Below are positions 43,450-54,299 of a DNA stretch of 64,000 nucleotides, in pieces. Origin of the DNA: Ryuthela nishihirai (lineage: Eukaryota; Arthropoda; Arachnida; Araneae; Heptathelidae). The stretch lies in contig JAWZYU010000034.1 of NCBI GenBank assembly GCA_038380435.1, positions 5,066,704 through 5,130,703 of the forward strand, in the 5' to 3' direction. Every line of letters begins with the position of its first letter. The first letter of the stretch is position 1. Under the pieces are notes generated by a model. That model was not told where the DNA came from. It saw only the letters and a program-made list of their open reading frames with translations, and ran no database searches. The position numbers and the translations under genes are program-made.

Positions 43450-44975
43450 ATATTATTCGGCTGAATCAAAAGTTTCTTTGGGATTTTTCACAAGAGATGT
43501 TACTGGACATGATCTGCACAACCACGTGCATTAGTAGCTTTAAATAGTGTGCGCTTGCGACAGTTGCTAGCGTGTTCTGAAAAACAAATCGTGCAGATTG
43601 AGTGAGTGATATTTGCCTAGTGTCAATTTGAAATGGAAAACACAAAGGTTCATTTTTGCCATCTTATGTTGTTGTTTTTTTCCTTCAGAAGAATGAAAAT
43701 ACAACACAAACCGGAAAAAAGATTTGTACAGTGTTCGGAGACCATGTTGTAAACGGTTCGTGAAGTTCCGAACCGGAAATTTCTCTCTGGCAGATGCCCC
43801 ACATTCAGGAAGACCCTCCACTGTTGACAACGACCAACTCGCCACATTAATACCAACCAGCGCAGCACAAGATTGCTGAGACACTTAAAATATCGCAAAC
43901 ATCAATTGTAAGGCATTTGGAGGTTGGGTTGTTTTACCTCTGAGCGGCACTTTTTTGCACACCATGGGCTAAATGGCCAGGTCACATGGACCCCGAAGGC
44001 TCAGAGAAGGTTGGGGGAGGTGAACCACTGGAACAGCTGTTGCGAGACAGATGGTAGCCTCCTGTCAAGGCCATTCAGTGTGTTCTTTAACGTGCACAGG
44101 GTATGGCTCTCCCGCACACGGGGCCACGGCTTAACGTCCCATCCGACGGATGGCGGCTTTTCCAAGCAGATCGGTGTCCCCTACTGACCGTGGGCAGAGC
44201 AGGGAATTTTGCGGAGATAAATCTCAACGCTGACCCAGCTGGGACTCGAACCTGGGAACTACAGATTACGAGTCTGGCGCGCTACCGACTGAGCCACCCC
44301 CGCCCGGCATTTGGAGCATCTTGGATATGTGAATAGGTACGATGTGTAGTGCGGCATCGATTGAGCGGAAATATTTTAATGGACTGTTCTCTGTTTGTGA
44401 TTCACACCTGCAATGCAACGAAAACGACCCATATTTGCAGAGGTTAGTGACTGGAGAGGAAAAATGGATTCTTTATAAAAAGCTCAAAGAAAAAGATCCT
44501 GGAGTGGAGCCATGGAGGTTGGTCTCCATTACCAAAACCCAAAGCTGTCCTGCATCCAAAGGCCATGTTCTGTGTGTGGTGGGATTGGAAGGTCTCACTA
44601 TGAGCTCTTTCCAAGCAACTGGATCGGCTGAAGGCAACGATCGGTGAAAAACTTCTGGAATTGGTAAATCGCAAAGGAGTTGAGTTCTACCATGAAAATA
44701 CAAAAACAATGTCTTTAACCTCCTGGAAAAAACTGTTGCTGTTGGGTTGGGACTTTTTGTGGCACCTGCCATATTCTCCTGACATTACACTCTCAGATTG
44801 ACATTTTTCCAGTAGCTTCAAAACTATTTGAACGGTGAAGAGTTCCAATCTTTGGAGGCCATCGAAAACCATCTGGATCCGTTCTTCAACAAAAAACCAA
44901 CCAATTCTACACCTACAGAATAATGAAGCTGCCCAATAGATAGTTTAAGATAATTGAACGAAATGGTAGATACAT
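43450..44975 (+). mobile_element. mariner transposon, inactive, split by SINE A
   Basis: The 5' terminus reads TCGGCTGAATCAAAAGTTTC; the putative start codon is at 43633 (MENTKVHFCHLM). Across the SINE insertion the frame resumes (IVRHL, then EHLGYVNRYDV). The first catalytic motif reads VTGEEKWILYKK, where mariners have GDEKW, so the Asp is lost. FYHENTKT stands in the second Asp position and PYSPDI keeps the third. Frameshifts near 43690. A clear 3' terminal repeat was not seen. Confidence 0.8.
43923..44305 (-). mobile_element. SINE family A, reference-quality copy with target duplication
   Basis: GGCATTTGGAG lies at 43912-43922 and again at 44306-44316, giving exact ends and a 383-bp length. 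The - strand order is GCGGGGGTGGCTCAGTCGG, an anticodon-like loop CTCGTAA (CGU, as in Thr tRNA), CCCAGGTTCGAGTCCC, a unique body, and a tail GTAAAACAACCCAAC with no poly(A). Confidence 0.93.
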
Positions 44976-45049
44976 TAGTGATTAAAGATAATTCAGATGT
45001 TTATTTTCAGACAACTACCATATAAATTTCTGACTTTTATTAATACGAG

Positions 45050-45830
45050 GGGCATTCAAAAAGGTCTCGACATAAATCTGCAGAACAAAAACCACTCACT
45101 TCAACATAACTTTTACTACTCTTCAAAGTACTCCCTCCAGAATTTATGCAAAATTGCAGACGTCTATGCCAATTCTGGAACACTTGGTGAATACTGTACA
45201 ACTCTGAACGCAGGCATTTTTGCAAGGTCTTGCACCCTTGAAATAGATTAACCACCAAGTTACTTTTTAATTCTTGGAAACAACCAAAAATCGCATGGTG
45301 CAAGTTCAGGTGAATATTCATGATGAGGTAGATGTTTTATTTTGTTCCTGCTCCAGATAGGCCGTAACTTGCTGGGTTTTGTGAGCATTTGCATTATCAT
45401 GAAGGAGAACGCTGCTCCTTCATCTCCTTAACCATTTTAGGCTAAACGGTGTTGCTGTAGTATTAACCATTTATAGTAATTTTTTCAGGTAAAGTGTCCA
45501 CAACTACCACTCCTTGGGAATTGGAAAAAAATTGTGAATATCCTCTTCCCTGAGCAAAAGTCTTTTAGGATTTGGGGATGCCGTTTATCTTCTGCAATCC
45601 AATCATAGTTGATGATATTTCTGGGAATGATACATCTCATCACTTGTGGCAGTCTGTTAACCGTTTGGGGTCACTAGGCTCAAACAATGTCAGCATCTCC
45701 TTCTACGAGTCGACTCTAGCCCTTTTTTGTTATTCTGTCAGTTTGTGGGGTACCCATTGGCACAGATCTTTTGGAACTTTAAATGTTGATGAATAATTGT
45801 TTCTGTACTACCAATAAGTAGAGTGACATC
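45050..45830 (-). pseudogene. Second mariner-like transposase relic
   Basis: The outer end GAGGGGCATTCAAAAAGGTC resembles a mariner terminal repeat. The - strand reads GVVVVDTLPEK, then HDNANAHKTQQVTAYLEQE (second Asp), then APCDF/MRFLVV (third Asp area) and NWHRRLQFCINSGG. Several frameshifts. Confidence 0.7.
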
Positions 45831-45836
45831 AAAACT

Positions 45837-46828
45837 CACATCGAAGAGACAAAATATTATGACCAATATGTCTTTATGGAAATCGAAGCATCTGTAGGTA
45901 AACGATGGCTCGTGTGAAGGTCATGAAACCAGTACATCTGATACTGAGCTCTGTTAATCAGTGTTATTCTTGTTCTTTAGATGGGAAAGAGAGCTGATTT
46001 AAGTGAATTTGACAAAGGCCAAATTGTAATGGCCAGATGACTGGATCAAAGTATTTCAAAGACGGCAAGGCTTATGGGGTGCTCATGGTCAGCTGTGGTT
46101 AGTACCTTCAAAAAGTGGTCTGAAGAGGGGAAAACCACGAACAACTGGCAAAGTATGGTCAACCGTGGCTCATCAATGCTAGAGGTGAGCAAAGGCTATC
46201 CCGTATGGTACGAGCCAATAGAAGGGATACTGAGACGCAACTAGCCAGTAATTTGAATCCTGGTGTCGGGAGTAATGTGTCACACAGTGCATCGAACCCT
46301 GTTAAAAATAGGGCTGCGTTACTGCAGGCTGCTCCGAGTGTCCATGCTAACCTTGGTTCACTGTCGAAAGTGCCTACAATAGGCACGTGAACATCAAAAC
46401 TGAATCTTGAATGATTGGAAGGTTGTCGGGTCCGATGAATCTCATTTCCTGTTGTGCTATGTGGATGGCTGGGTAGGTGTGTGTCATTTACTTGAGGAAG
46501 TGTTAGCATCAGGATGCACCGTGGGATGAAAACAAGCCAGTGGAGGAAGTGTAATGCTTTGGGCAATGTTCTGCTTGGAAACCCTGGGTCCAGTCATTCA
46601 TGTGCAGGAAACTATGATGTCTACCACTTACCTAAACATCATTGCAAGACTAGACACTCCTTTCGTGGCAACAGTAACTAACTCTGGTAGAGCCTTATTT
46701 CAGCAGGTTAATGCGTCATATCACACTGCCCGGATTGTTCGAGAATGGTTTGCAGACATGAGGACGACTTCCTGGTATTGTCCTGGTTTCCAAATTCCCC
46801 AAACATCAATCCAATCGAGCATCTGTGG
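45837..46828 (+). mobile_element. Tc1-like transposon, truncated, same family as 20717-21920
   Basis: Starts with CACATCGAAGAGACAAAATA; then LSEFDKGQIVMAR and TWKVVGSDESHFLLCYVDGW equivalents appear. It is cut after the FQQVNASYHTARIVREWF region, where a SINE B fragment begins at 46831. Confidence 0.8.
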
Positions 46829-46830
46829 TT

Positions 46831-46893
46831 TGTGTTGTCAACCCAGGTCCCTTATATCAGTAGCCAAGCGCGCTAACCACGCGGCGACGGGAC
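46831..46893 (-). mobile_element. SINE family B head fragment
   Basis: Inverted CAACCCAGGTCCCTTATATC and GCGCGCTAACCACGCGGCGA, i.e. the tRNA-like head only. Confidence 0.7.
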
Positions 46894-47336
46894 GAATTAG
46901 GTTTAAAAAAAATCGACTAAAATGCTTTGATGTTCTTGATATAGGGGGAAACGGATACCAGTCTTGGAGTTGGTCATGGGGGCGGAACCACAACGCTGAA
47001 GGAATTGAATGTCAAGTACAAAAACCGTTGAATCGATTATGGCACATTTACGTATGCCTTTCCAAAAGAAGCAGAAACTAGTGAAAAAAGGTATTATTGT
47101 GAAACTAATGCTACTTAATTAACTTTCGTTGCCAAATTGATCTCATTGATATGTAGAGCAATTCAGACAGATATACAAATTAATATGTTTACCAAGATCA
47201 TTTGCGAAATTTGTTCTTGACGGCACACCACTTTCGGTGCGCCTAATATTCTCCATTCTAACAGGGTAATTTGAACAGTTGCATTCAATGTGGAGCGACG
47301 TAAAACATGCCATAGTCAATCACAGGAATCAAAACG
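46894..47336. other. No recognised feature
   Basis: Higher GC than its surroundings; no family recognised. Confidence 0.35.
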
Positions 47337-47695
47337 GTTGGGTTGTTTTACCTCTGCTGAGCGGCACTTCTTTTGTACACAACGGGCTAAATGGCCAGGT
47401 CACAAGGACCCTGAGAAGGTTGGGGGAGGGGACCCACAGGAACAGCTGTTAGGAGGCTACCATCTGTCAGCATGTTCCTTAACGTGCATAGGGTATGAAC
47501 AGGGGGCCACAGCCTCATGTCTCATCCGATGGATGGTGGCATTTTTCAAGCTCACTCTTGTCCTCTACTGATCAAAGGCAGGGCGGCAGTTTTGAAAAGA
47601 TAAATCTCAACGCTGACCCAGCTGTGACCCCCCAGCTTCGAACCTGGGAACTACAGATTATAAGCTTGGCATGCTACCGACTGAACCACCCCGCC
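47337..47695 (-). mobile_element. tRNA-derived SINE, family A
   Basis: Inverted tail (GGTTGGGTTGTTTTACCTCT), body with a short deletion, inverted head (GACTGAACCACCCCGCC). It is inserted in the unclassified repeat that resumes at 47697; TCAAAA on both sides may be the target duplication. Confidence 0.85.
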
Positions 47696-47696
47696 T

Positions 47697-47970
47697 CAAA
47701 AGAAATTGGTACTATGGATGCTTTTAAATGGAAAATATTTGCATCATTTCGTAAGAATGCATTAAGCTAGTGTTGCAATTTTTATTATATTCCCAGTTTT
47801 TAATTGTTAAAATATTTGAATTTATATATATAGAAAATAAAATGCTCCTTCTTTTAAGATGTTACTTGTCATATTATGTTCATTAGTTCTAAATGAAGTT
47901 CAAATCCAACGAACTCTTACCATATTGTTTAAAAAAGTGCTATTAAAACAAATATTTTATATAGCACTTT
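47697..47970 (-). repeat. Unclassified dispersed repeat, inverted relative of 27895-28197
   Basis: On the - strand it carries CGTTGGATTTGAAC, CTTAAAAGAAGGAGCATTTT and GCATTCTTACGAAATGA in the same order as 27895-28197. Non-coding. Confidence 0.75.
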
Positions 47971-49190
47971 TTTATTGTTTTATATTTTTATCTTTGAATA
48001 GATTGTTCTGAATTTGAACCTCTTGTTTGCACAATCATCGAATGAATTAAGATTTTTGTGTCAGATATTCCCGTAATAAATTTATCATAAAAAATTCCAA
48101 TAAAAATGCATGTGTAACACTAGTCATACATAAAAGAAATAAACTGAAACCCACGTTTAAGGTAGAGAGGCATTTCATGCACTCTTAAAATAATGATTAA
48201 TTTAATTACCAATAACTGAAGCATAACCAAAGCTTAGATGCAAAAAACTAAACACTGTCAATCGTTTCTTATTTTATACAGCATGTTTCACCCTTCTCAC
48301 CACACTAGTGAAGTAAAATAACTGTTGAACAATTTAACATTAGTGTAAATTCACACTAATTTAACTTTTTGCAATATCACAGTAGTTCACTTGGTAACTG
48401 TCTAAACATTGTCTTTCATTTTTCAGATATGAAGTTGCGCTGATCCCAAAAGCACACACAGCCATACCATTTGGGCATATATGTTAGAGGCAGAAAACTG
48501 TCTCTCAAGATTTTCTTACAACAGTAGAATAATCAACATTCAAATTATACAGTTCTTACCACAGAGCTAGGTAATTTTCGACACAACATTAGTCAAATAT
48601 CCAAGTGGTGCAATTTCTAATGATAAACTCAAAATATGCTATTATAGCATCCTCCAACAAGTTTCATAAATAATATGTTCCACATGGAGCTGGATTTAAC
48701 CACACGTTTTGTGTGCTGCAGAAAAGGTCATAAATTGCATCTAGGTCCAAAACTATGGATACCTGCAGATAATTTTTCACATAGTTGAAAGCAAGACCAT
48801 ATCTAGGGGGCCTGGGACCCTCCCCACCTCTGAAATACTCTTATATAAACTAGAACTTGTCTAACTGCTGAAAATCCATAACAGGTGTCTTTGCATAATT
48901 TTAGCCTGCTATGTGGCCAACATTACAAACAGGTTTTAAAACTATAAAATATAATTCTGCGCAGAATATCATTTCAACCTTTCCTCTACGTGGAGTATGT
49001 TAGTAATTGGGAAACACTACTCAAGTCTTATTCTCCACCCCCCCCCCCAACAAAATCCTAGATACTAGACTGGATGAGAGCAATAAAAAAATTAGCCATT
49101 ACAAAAAGCAAATTATTTAGAATATTTAATTTTCTCAAATCTCCAAAAGGAATTTTCTAATTTCCCTGATTTGTCTGACGTCATATCGCT
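47971..49190. other. No recognised feature
   Basis: AT-rich, unclassified. A C run of about 11 lies near 49037. Confidence 0.4.
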
Positions 49191-49191
49191 T

Positions 49192-49488
49192 GTTGGGTTA
49201 ATTTTCCTCTGAGCAATTGTTTTGCACACAATGGGCTAATTGACCAGGTCACAAGAATCCCGAAGGGTGGGATCCACTGTTGGGAGGCAGATAAACCTCT
49301 CGCCAAGTGTGTTCTTTAACATGGTGCATGGGGGCCACAGTTTTACATCCCATCCAACAGATGGTTGCCTTTCGAAGCCCATTGCTGTCCCCTACTGACC
49401 TGTTGAGGAGATAAATCTCAATATTGACCCAGGTGGGACTCGAACCTGGGAACAGCAGATTGAGCCTGGAGTGCTACAGACTCGCCCT
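49192..49488 (-). mobile_element. SINE family A (diverged)
   Basis: Family landmarks CTCTGAGCAATTGTTTTGCA, GGGACTCGAACCTGGGAAC and a decayed inverted head. Confidence 0.75.
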
Positions 49489-49861
49489 TGAGCAACAAAT
49501 GAATCACGGCCATGTTCGATAATCATTTAACGGAATTTATGTATAGAATAATACATAAGACAAATGCACAAGATTCTTTAACCGGGTCACACGATTTTTT
49601 TTTTAAAACGGTGAACAAAATATTTACATTTTATTATACTATTCTGAAGTGTGACTCATGTTTCTTAGGCACTAAATAGAAAATACTGCTTACAATACTA
49701 AACCATCATTTACTTTGTAATCTTATATTTATTTTAAGTTTACCTACATAACTAGCCAAAAATATAGCACACATGGAGGTCTTTATATGGAAAACTGTAT
49801 ATTCAGAAGTTTTGCAATGAAAAGTACAAGAAACTTTATCAACCAAAGTGGAGGTTTAATT

Positions 49862-50085
49862 TGGTATTGGGCAATTTCACCTCTGAGTGACACTTTCTTG
49901 CACAGAATTAGCTGAATGGCAAGTTCACAGGAACCCTGAGCGCTCATTAAAGGTTGGGGAGGGGGGTAGCTGTGAGTATTCACTGGAAAACTGTTAGCCT
50001 CCCGTCGAGGCCACCCAATGCGGTCAACCTGCACACAACACCTCAGCTTAACGTGCCATCTGACAAGCGGCAGCCTATTTGGTAC
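49862..50085 (-). mobile_element. SINE family A (partial, diverged)
   Basis: GCAATTTCACCTCTGAGTGA, TCTTGCACAGAATTAGCTGA and part of the body. The head is missing. Confidence 0.7.
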
Positions 50086-50550
50086 TGGACAGCACTTCAA
50101 TGGAAGACATTGTTCATGTAGTTGTTGACTTCCTTCTTCTTGGAAGAAAAATTTGGAGATTATATTTCAGTTCTTTTGAATGCTTTCTGTTAATATCCTA
50201 ATAGGCATTTAATTTTGCCGAGTTCTTCATCGTAGATAACATTGCCTTCAATTTCAAAAAAATTTCACCAACAAAACTTCACTTCAGAACTTTATGAGGC
50301 ATCTTGCGGCCACCACCAATTTGATATTATATGAGCAAACTCTCCAAAATAATGTGTTCAATAGTCTGCCACCAAACCACACCTGTCAGAGAGATCTGAA
50401 GGAATATGCTTGAACAAAAGGCGTTTAACGCTCTGGCTTTGCACAGAAGCTGCCTGGGGTATTATCAAAATACGTAACTTTCATATATTTTTCCTTCTAT
50501 TATAGGTTTTCTGCAAGGCTCAATTTCTTTCCAACCCGACTTTTCCGGAT

Positions 50551-50640
50551 TTCTTGGGAGACGGATGGTAGCCTCCTGTGGTCATCCAGCGTGTTCTTTA
50601 AGGTGCACAGGGTATGGATCTCCTGCATTCAGGGTATTTC
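50551..50640 (-). mobile_element. SINE family A internal fragment
   Basis: GGGAGACGGATGGTAGCCTC and GTGTTCTTTAAGGTGCACAG match the body of family A. Confidence 0.7.
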
Positions 50641-51623
50641 ACCTCTAAGATACTTTTTTTTTTCAAGCTATCAGAGTAGTAATGGTGAAACTCAGGCCCA
50701 TGGGACAAATACAGCCCACATACATTTTACCCACTAAGATTTTCATAGTAATGGTTTCTGAATTAAAGTCGCATTTTAATCAATAATACTAATATATCTC
50801 AGTGAAAAGGTTGATCAAACCTATATAATAGTCCCTTTGTTTCACTATATCATTTATCGAAGTTACATCATCTCTTGTAGAATAGTGTAGTAGATGGAAT
50901 AATAAGAAGGCTAAACAACTTTTCAGAAGTATATACTAAATTTTGTACACTAATCAAGATGTAAAAATTAACAGATGAGATGATTAAGCAGTGTAACAGA
51001 ATATGTAAGGGAAGTGATCGATTTCATCCTATTGGGACTTCAGACATACAATGATTAGAAATTAACTTAAATCTTCGAATTTTACCTAATGTTTATAAGT
51101 CTTTCTTCAAATTGTAGTTGTGCAGAGATGCGATGCAAGAGTCATGCAGTATGATAGACGAAGTCAGCAATCACAAGAGGTGCGGCGATTGTTGGAGAGT
51201 TATAGTTTGGTGGTCGATTTTTTAATAAATTTTTTAATAACTGTGGCGGACATTGTTTTGCGGAAAGTTTTGTAATAGAATCTTCCATGCTGGGTTTAGT
51301 TGAGAGTGGTCGGTATAACAACTTTTATTGACAAAAATTGGAATTTTTGTAAACGATACCTTGAAGATGGAAGGACTGCTAATGACGAAAGCTTCGTTGA
51401 ATAAAGGTTTAGCTCCCTCAAGTATAACTGTAGATGATAGAGCTGTAGTAGTTTGCATTAATTTTTCTTTAATGTTCCTTTATCCTTTCTTGAAGAGTTT
51501 TGGTTTGTCCTATGTGGCCGAGAGGTTTGGAAGGATTGCAAGTCTGATTTAGGGTAAGTGATGTGTACTAAATTATACACCACCTGTAAGTGAAGATATA
51601 CATCCATCTTCTTTTATGAGAAA

Positions 51624-51744
51624 GTCAACGGCCATACCAAGCTGAAAACATTGATTCTCGTCCGATTTCTGAAGTTAAGCAGCTTTGGGTGAGGTCAGTA
51701 CTTGGGAGGATGCACCATTAACCTGGTAACACTGTGCAGTTGGC
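51624..51744 (+). pseudogene. 5S rRNA-like sequence, 121 nt
   Basis: Opens GTCAACGGCCATACC and closes with GCAGTTGGC; the first six and last six bases can pair as the 5S terminal helix. Internal landmarks TCTCGTCCGAT, GAAGTTAAGCAG (A box) and GAGGTCAGTACTTGGGAGG (intermediate element and C box) are in order. The C box, normally followed by GGTGACC, is altered, and the middle is diverged. A T run (TTTTT) follows at about 51748. Probably a pseudogene or 5S-derived SINE head. Confidence 0.85.
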
Positions 51745-51754
51745 AAATTTTTAC

Positions 51755-51958
51755 TGTCCCGTGGTGAGTGGTTAGTGCGCTTGGCTCCTGGTCTAAGAGA
51801 CCTGGGTTCGAGCCCTGGATAAGGCATGGATATTCGTGTTTTTCTGCTGACCTTCCATCCTCACAGAACTACGGCATATAAACTGACAGACTATAAACTG
51901 AAATTGATTCTGTCAGAACTCTGGCAAGCAGCTGCTTGAGGGGGTATTTATTTGTTAT
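51755..51958 (+). mobile_element. tRNA-derived SINE, family B
   Basis: CCCGTGGTGAGTGGTTAGTG (A box region), CTGGGTTCGAGCCCTGG (perfect B box), body, and tail CAGCTGCTTGAGGGGGTATT. It lies about 10 bases after the 5S-like sequence. Confidence 0.85.
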
Positions 51959-52749
51959 TTATGAGAAAATTGTGGTTCGAGATTTGGTAGGTATTTTGCA
52001 ATTACAATTTTTCATATTGATAAATGTAAAATGGACGAGATATATTTTACTTCTTTAGAAGAGTTGTCTTGAAGACGGAAGTTGCCGATTTCTGGCGGAG
52101 AGGTGAATTCTCTTTATGAATTGCTGAGGATATCCTGCATCTTGACAGACTAAAGGAAAGTTCTTTATTAAAATATACTTGCTGCTGCAGATTTTATAGG
52201 CTCTGTAGAATAAGAAAAAAATGGTAGAGATGAGTGAAGATCTGTTGCGAGATGAGTCGAAAGGTATTGTTGATAAATGGTTTTCTATGAACTGTAGTTT
52301 GAAAACTGGAATTATAGTGCAATAAATTAATAAATATTTCTTATGAATCTTCAAATAAATATCAACCTAACCAAATCAAAGCCATATATGATGTCTATAT
52401 ATCCATAAAAGAAAGTGTTTTATTTTCATAGGTAACGGTAAAATTTAAACAGTTGTAGGCCTGATTTACTTCGAGAAATTCTTTTAATGCAGCTGTGAAA
52501 TATTGCCAAACAACAATGGAGTTTCCTTGGATAATCAAATTTGGGTCCCCTGCTAAGAGCTCTTTTTTCAGTGTTAAAAAGATTGATGGTAACTAGATTG
52601 GTGAAAGGAATTCAATGAAATTGAAATTAATAGAAAAAAAAGTTTAGCTTTCTTATTATGTTTAGCTTTGTTTAATCCCATCTACTACACTATTCTACAA
52701 GAGATGTAATATCGATAAATGATACAATTATAGTAAAACAAAGGGACTG

Positions 52750-54025
52750 CTGCAAGTTCGAAACTGATATGGTTTAATTGGTATTTTTTTCATGACCAAC
52801 AGATAGCAGCACCGCCTTCTGGCAAACTTGATTTCCCCACTACAGCATTAGAGGATTGGTGAAAATATTTCCTTTTTTTGTTCGTTAAAGCATTTTTCTT
52901 TCATTGTTGATATTTGTTTGATGCAATACTTTGTAACGTTTGTTATATGGTTATAAAAGTATCCAGACCTTGGACACGAATGCAACAAGTGTTTATAAAA
53001 TTATATACCAGTGTACATTTTGAAAATATATTGACAATCGAGTCTTGGCAACTATGGAAAGGTGTAGAATGGTGCAATTCTATTGTTCTATAATGAAACT
53101 TTTGCATTATGCTCTTGACATATTTTGAGTTTGTACATTTTGCTAGTGTGTTTAGCAAATGATTTCCTGGTTATGCTGTGCTTCAAATTACTTTTGGATG
53201 GTATTGCAATGCTTTTGGTTCAAGTTTTTGGGGCTTTTCTTGCATTTTTTTAAAGTATTACTAAGATATTTGAGAAGTCATTGACCATATGAGAAAAACA
53301 CTTTCTATGGCAAAAAGCCTATAACTAGTTTAGTGGTTAGTGTGCCTAACTCTGAACCAGATTACATCTCCCTTTGTATAGAGGGTATCTTTCCTTTAAA
53401 AAAATATTTAAAATAGCTTAAAACTCTGGTTAGTGGGCCTAACTGTAATCTTAATAACAGTGCTTTTTAAAAAAAGATTTGCTAAAATGACCATATCAAA
53501 GAGCAGAGATGAGGAAATGGAACTCACTAGGCCAGGGGTGTTAAATTTATGGCATGTGGCATGCAGTGCTGCCCCTTGATTCTTTAAACCTCACCTATAA
53601 TAAATAATGATCATCATTACTGCCAAATGAAGCAGCAAATGATTTTTTTTTACAACCCAGGAGCAGTGAAAAGTATTCATAGGAAAAGTCTCATGCTCGC
53701 AAGCTGCCAGCTGGGTGGTTGTTAGAACATGAGCTATCAGATGACATTTATTGAAATCCTGTCCCATTGACACATTAGTATTTGGTTAATAATAAAAATG
53801 GTTGGCATTGGCTTTGCTCCTCTTATATTTTTCTTCTGTTTGTGAGTGAACATTAAATATTTAGTGATAATAATGGTAAATGTCTAGTTTACCTGCTTCA
53901 TGAATATATATATATATTTTTTTGCAGTAAATATATTTGATTTATATTAATATTGTTATTTAGCATGGCATGCATATTTTTTGATCAGGTAATTAGTTTT
54001 AATATAAAATCATTAATTTATACCT
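52750..54025. other. Mostly unclassified; possible tRNA-like and hAT-end traces
   Basis: AGTTTAGTGGTTAGTGTGCCT near 53329 and GGTTAGTGGGCCTAACT near 53429 resemble a tRNA-like head. CAGGGGTGTTAAATTTATGG at 53534 resembles a hAT terminus. Neither can be extended to a full element. Confidence 0.35.
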
Positions 54026-54027
54026 GC

Positions 54028-54225
54028 TCCTGTGGCTGAGCAGTTAAGAAGCTTGGCAACTGATCTAAGGATCTGGGTTCAAGCCCCGGATAAGGCATGG
54101 ATGTTCGTGTTGTTTTTCTACTGAGGTCCCGCCATCCTCACAGACCTACTATGGCATATAAACTGACAGGCTCCTGTCAGACCTCTGTGACAAGCAGCTG
54201 CTTGAGGGGGTATTTATTATAAAAC
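54028..54225 (+). mobile_element. tRNA-derived SINE, family B
   Basis: CTCCTGTGGCTGAGCAGTTA, CTGGGTTCAAGCCCCGGATA, body with ACTGACAGGCTCCTGTCAGA, and tail GCAGCTGCTTGAGGGGGTAT. Confidence 0.85.
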
Positions 54226-54299
54226 ACACGATTGGTTGTATATTTTTTTAAATAGCCAATGAAAACAGTCCCTTTAAAAATATGTAAATGATAATCAAC

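Larger units (their letters stand above)
50831..52747. mobile_element. 1.9-kb element with ~68-bp inverted repeats
   Basis: Arms 50831-50897 and 52679-52747 are inverted copies (GTCCCTTTGTTT at the outer end, TAGAATAGTGTAGTAGATGG at the inner end) with small indels. No convincing transposase was seen. It contains a 5S rRNA-like sequence and a SINE B. Confidence 0.65.

Noticed and set aside
46159..46566. 135-residue open frame on the - strand
   Set aside because: Antisense to the Tc1 transposase relic of 45837-46828; no domain.
51624..51744. Functional 5S rRNA gene
   Set aside because: The C box of the internal promoter is altered and the centre is diverged, it is a single copy, and it lies inside a TIR element.
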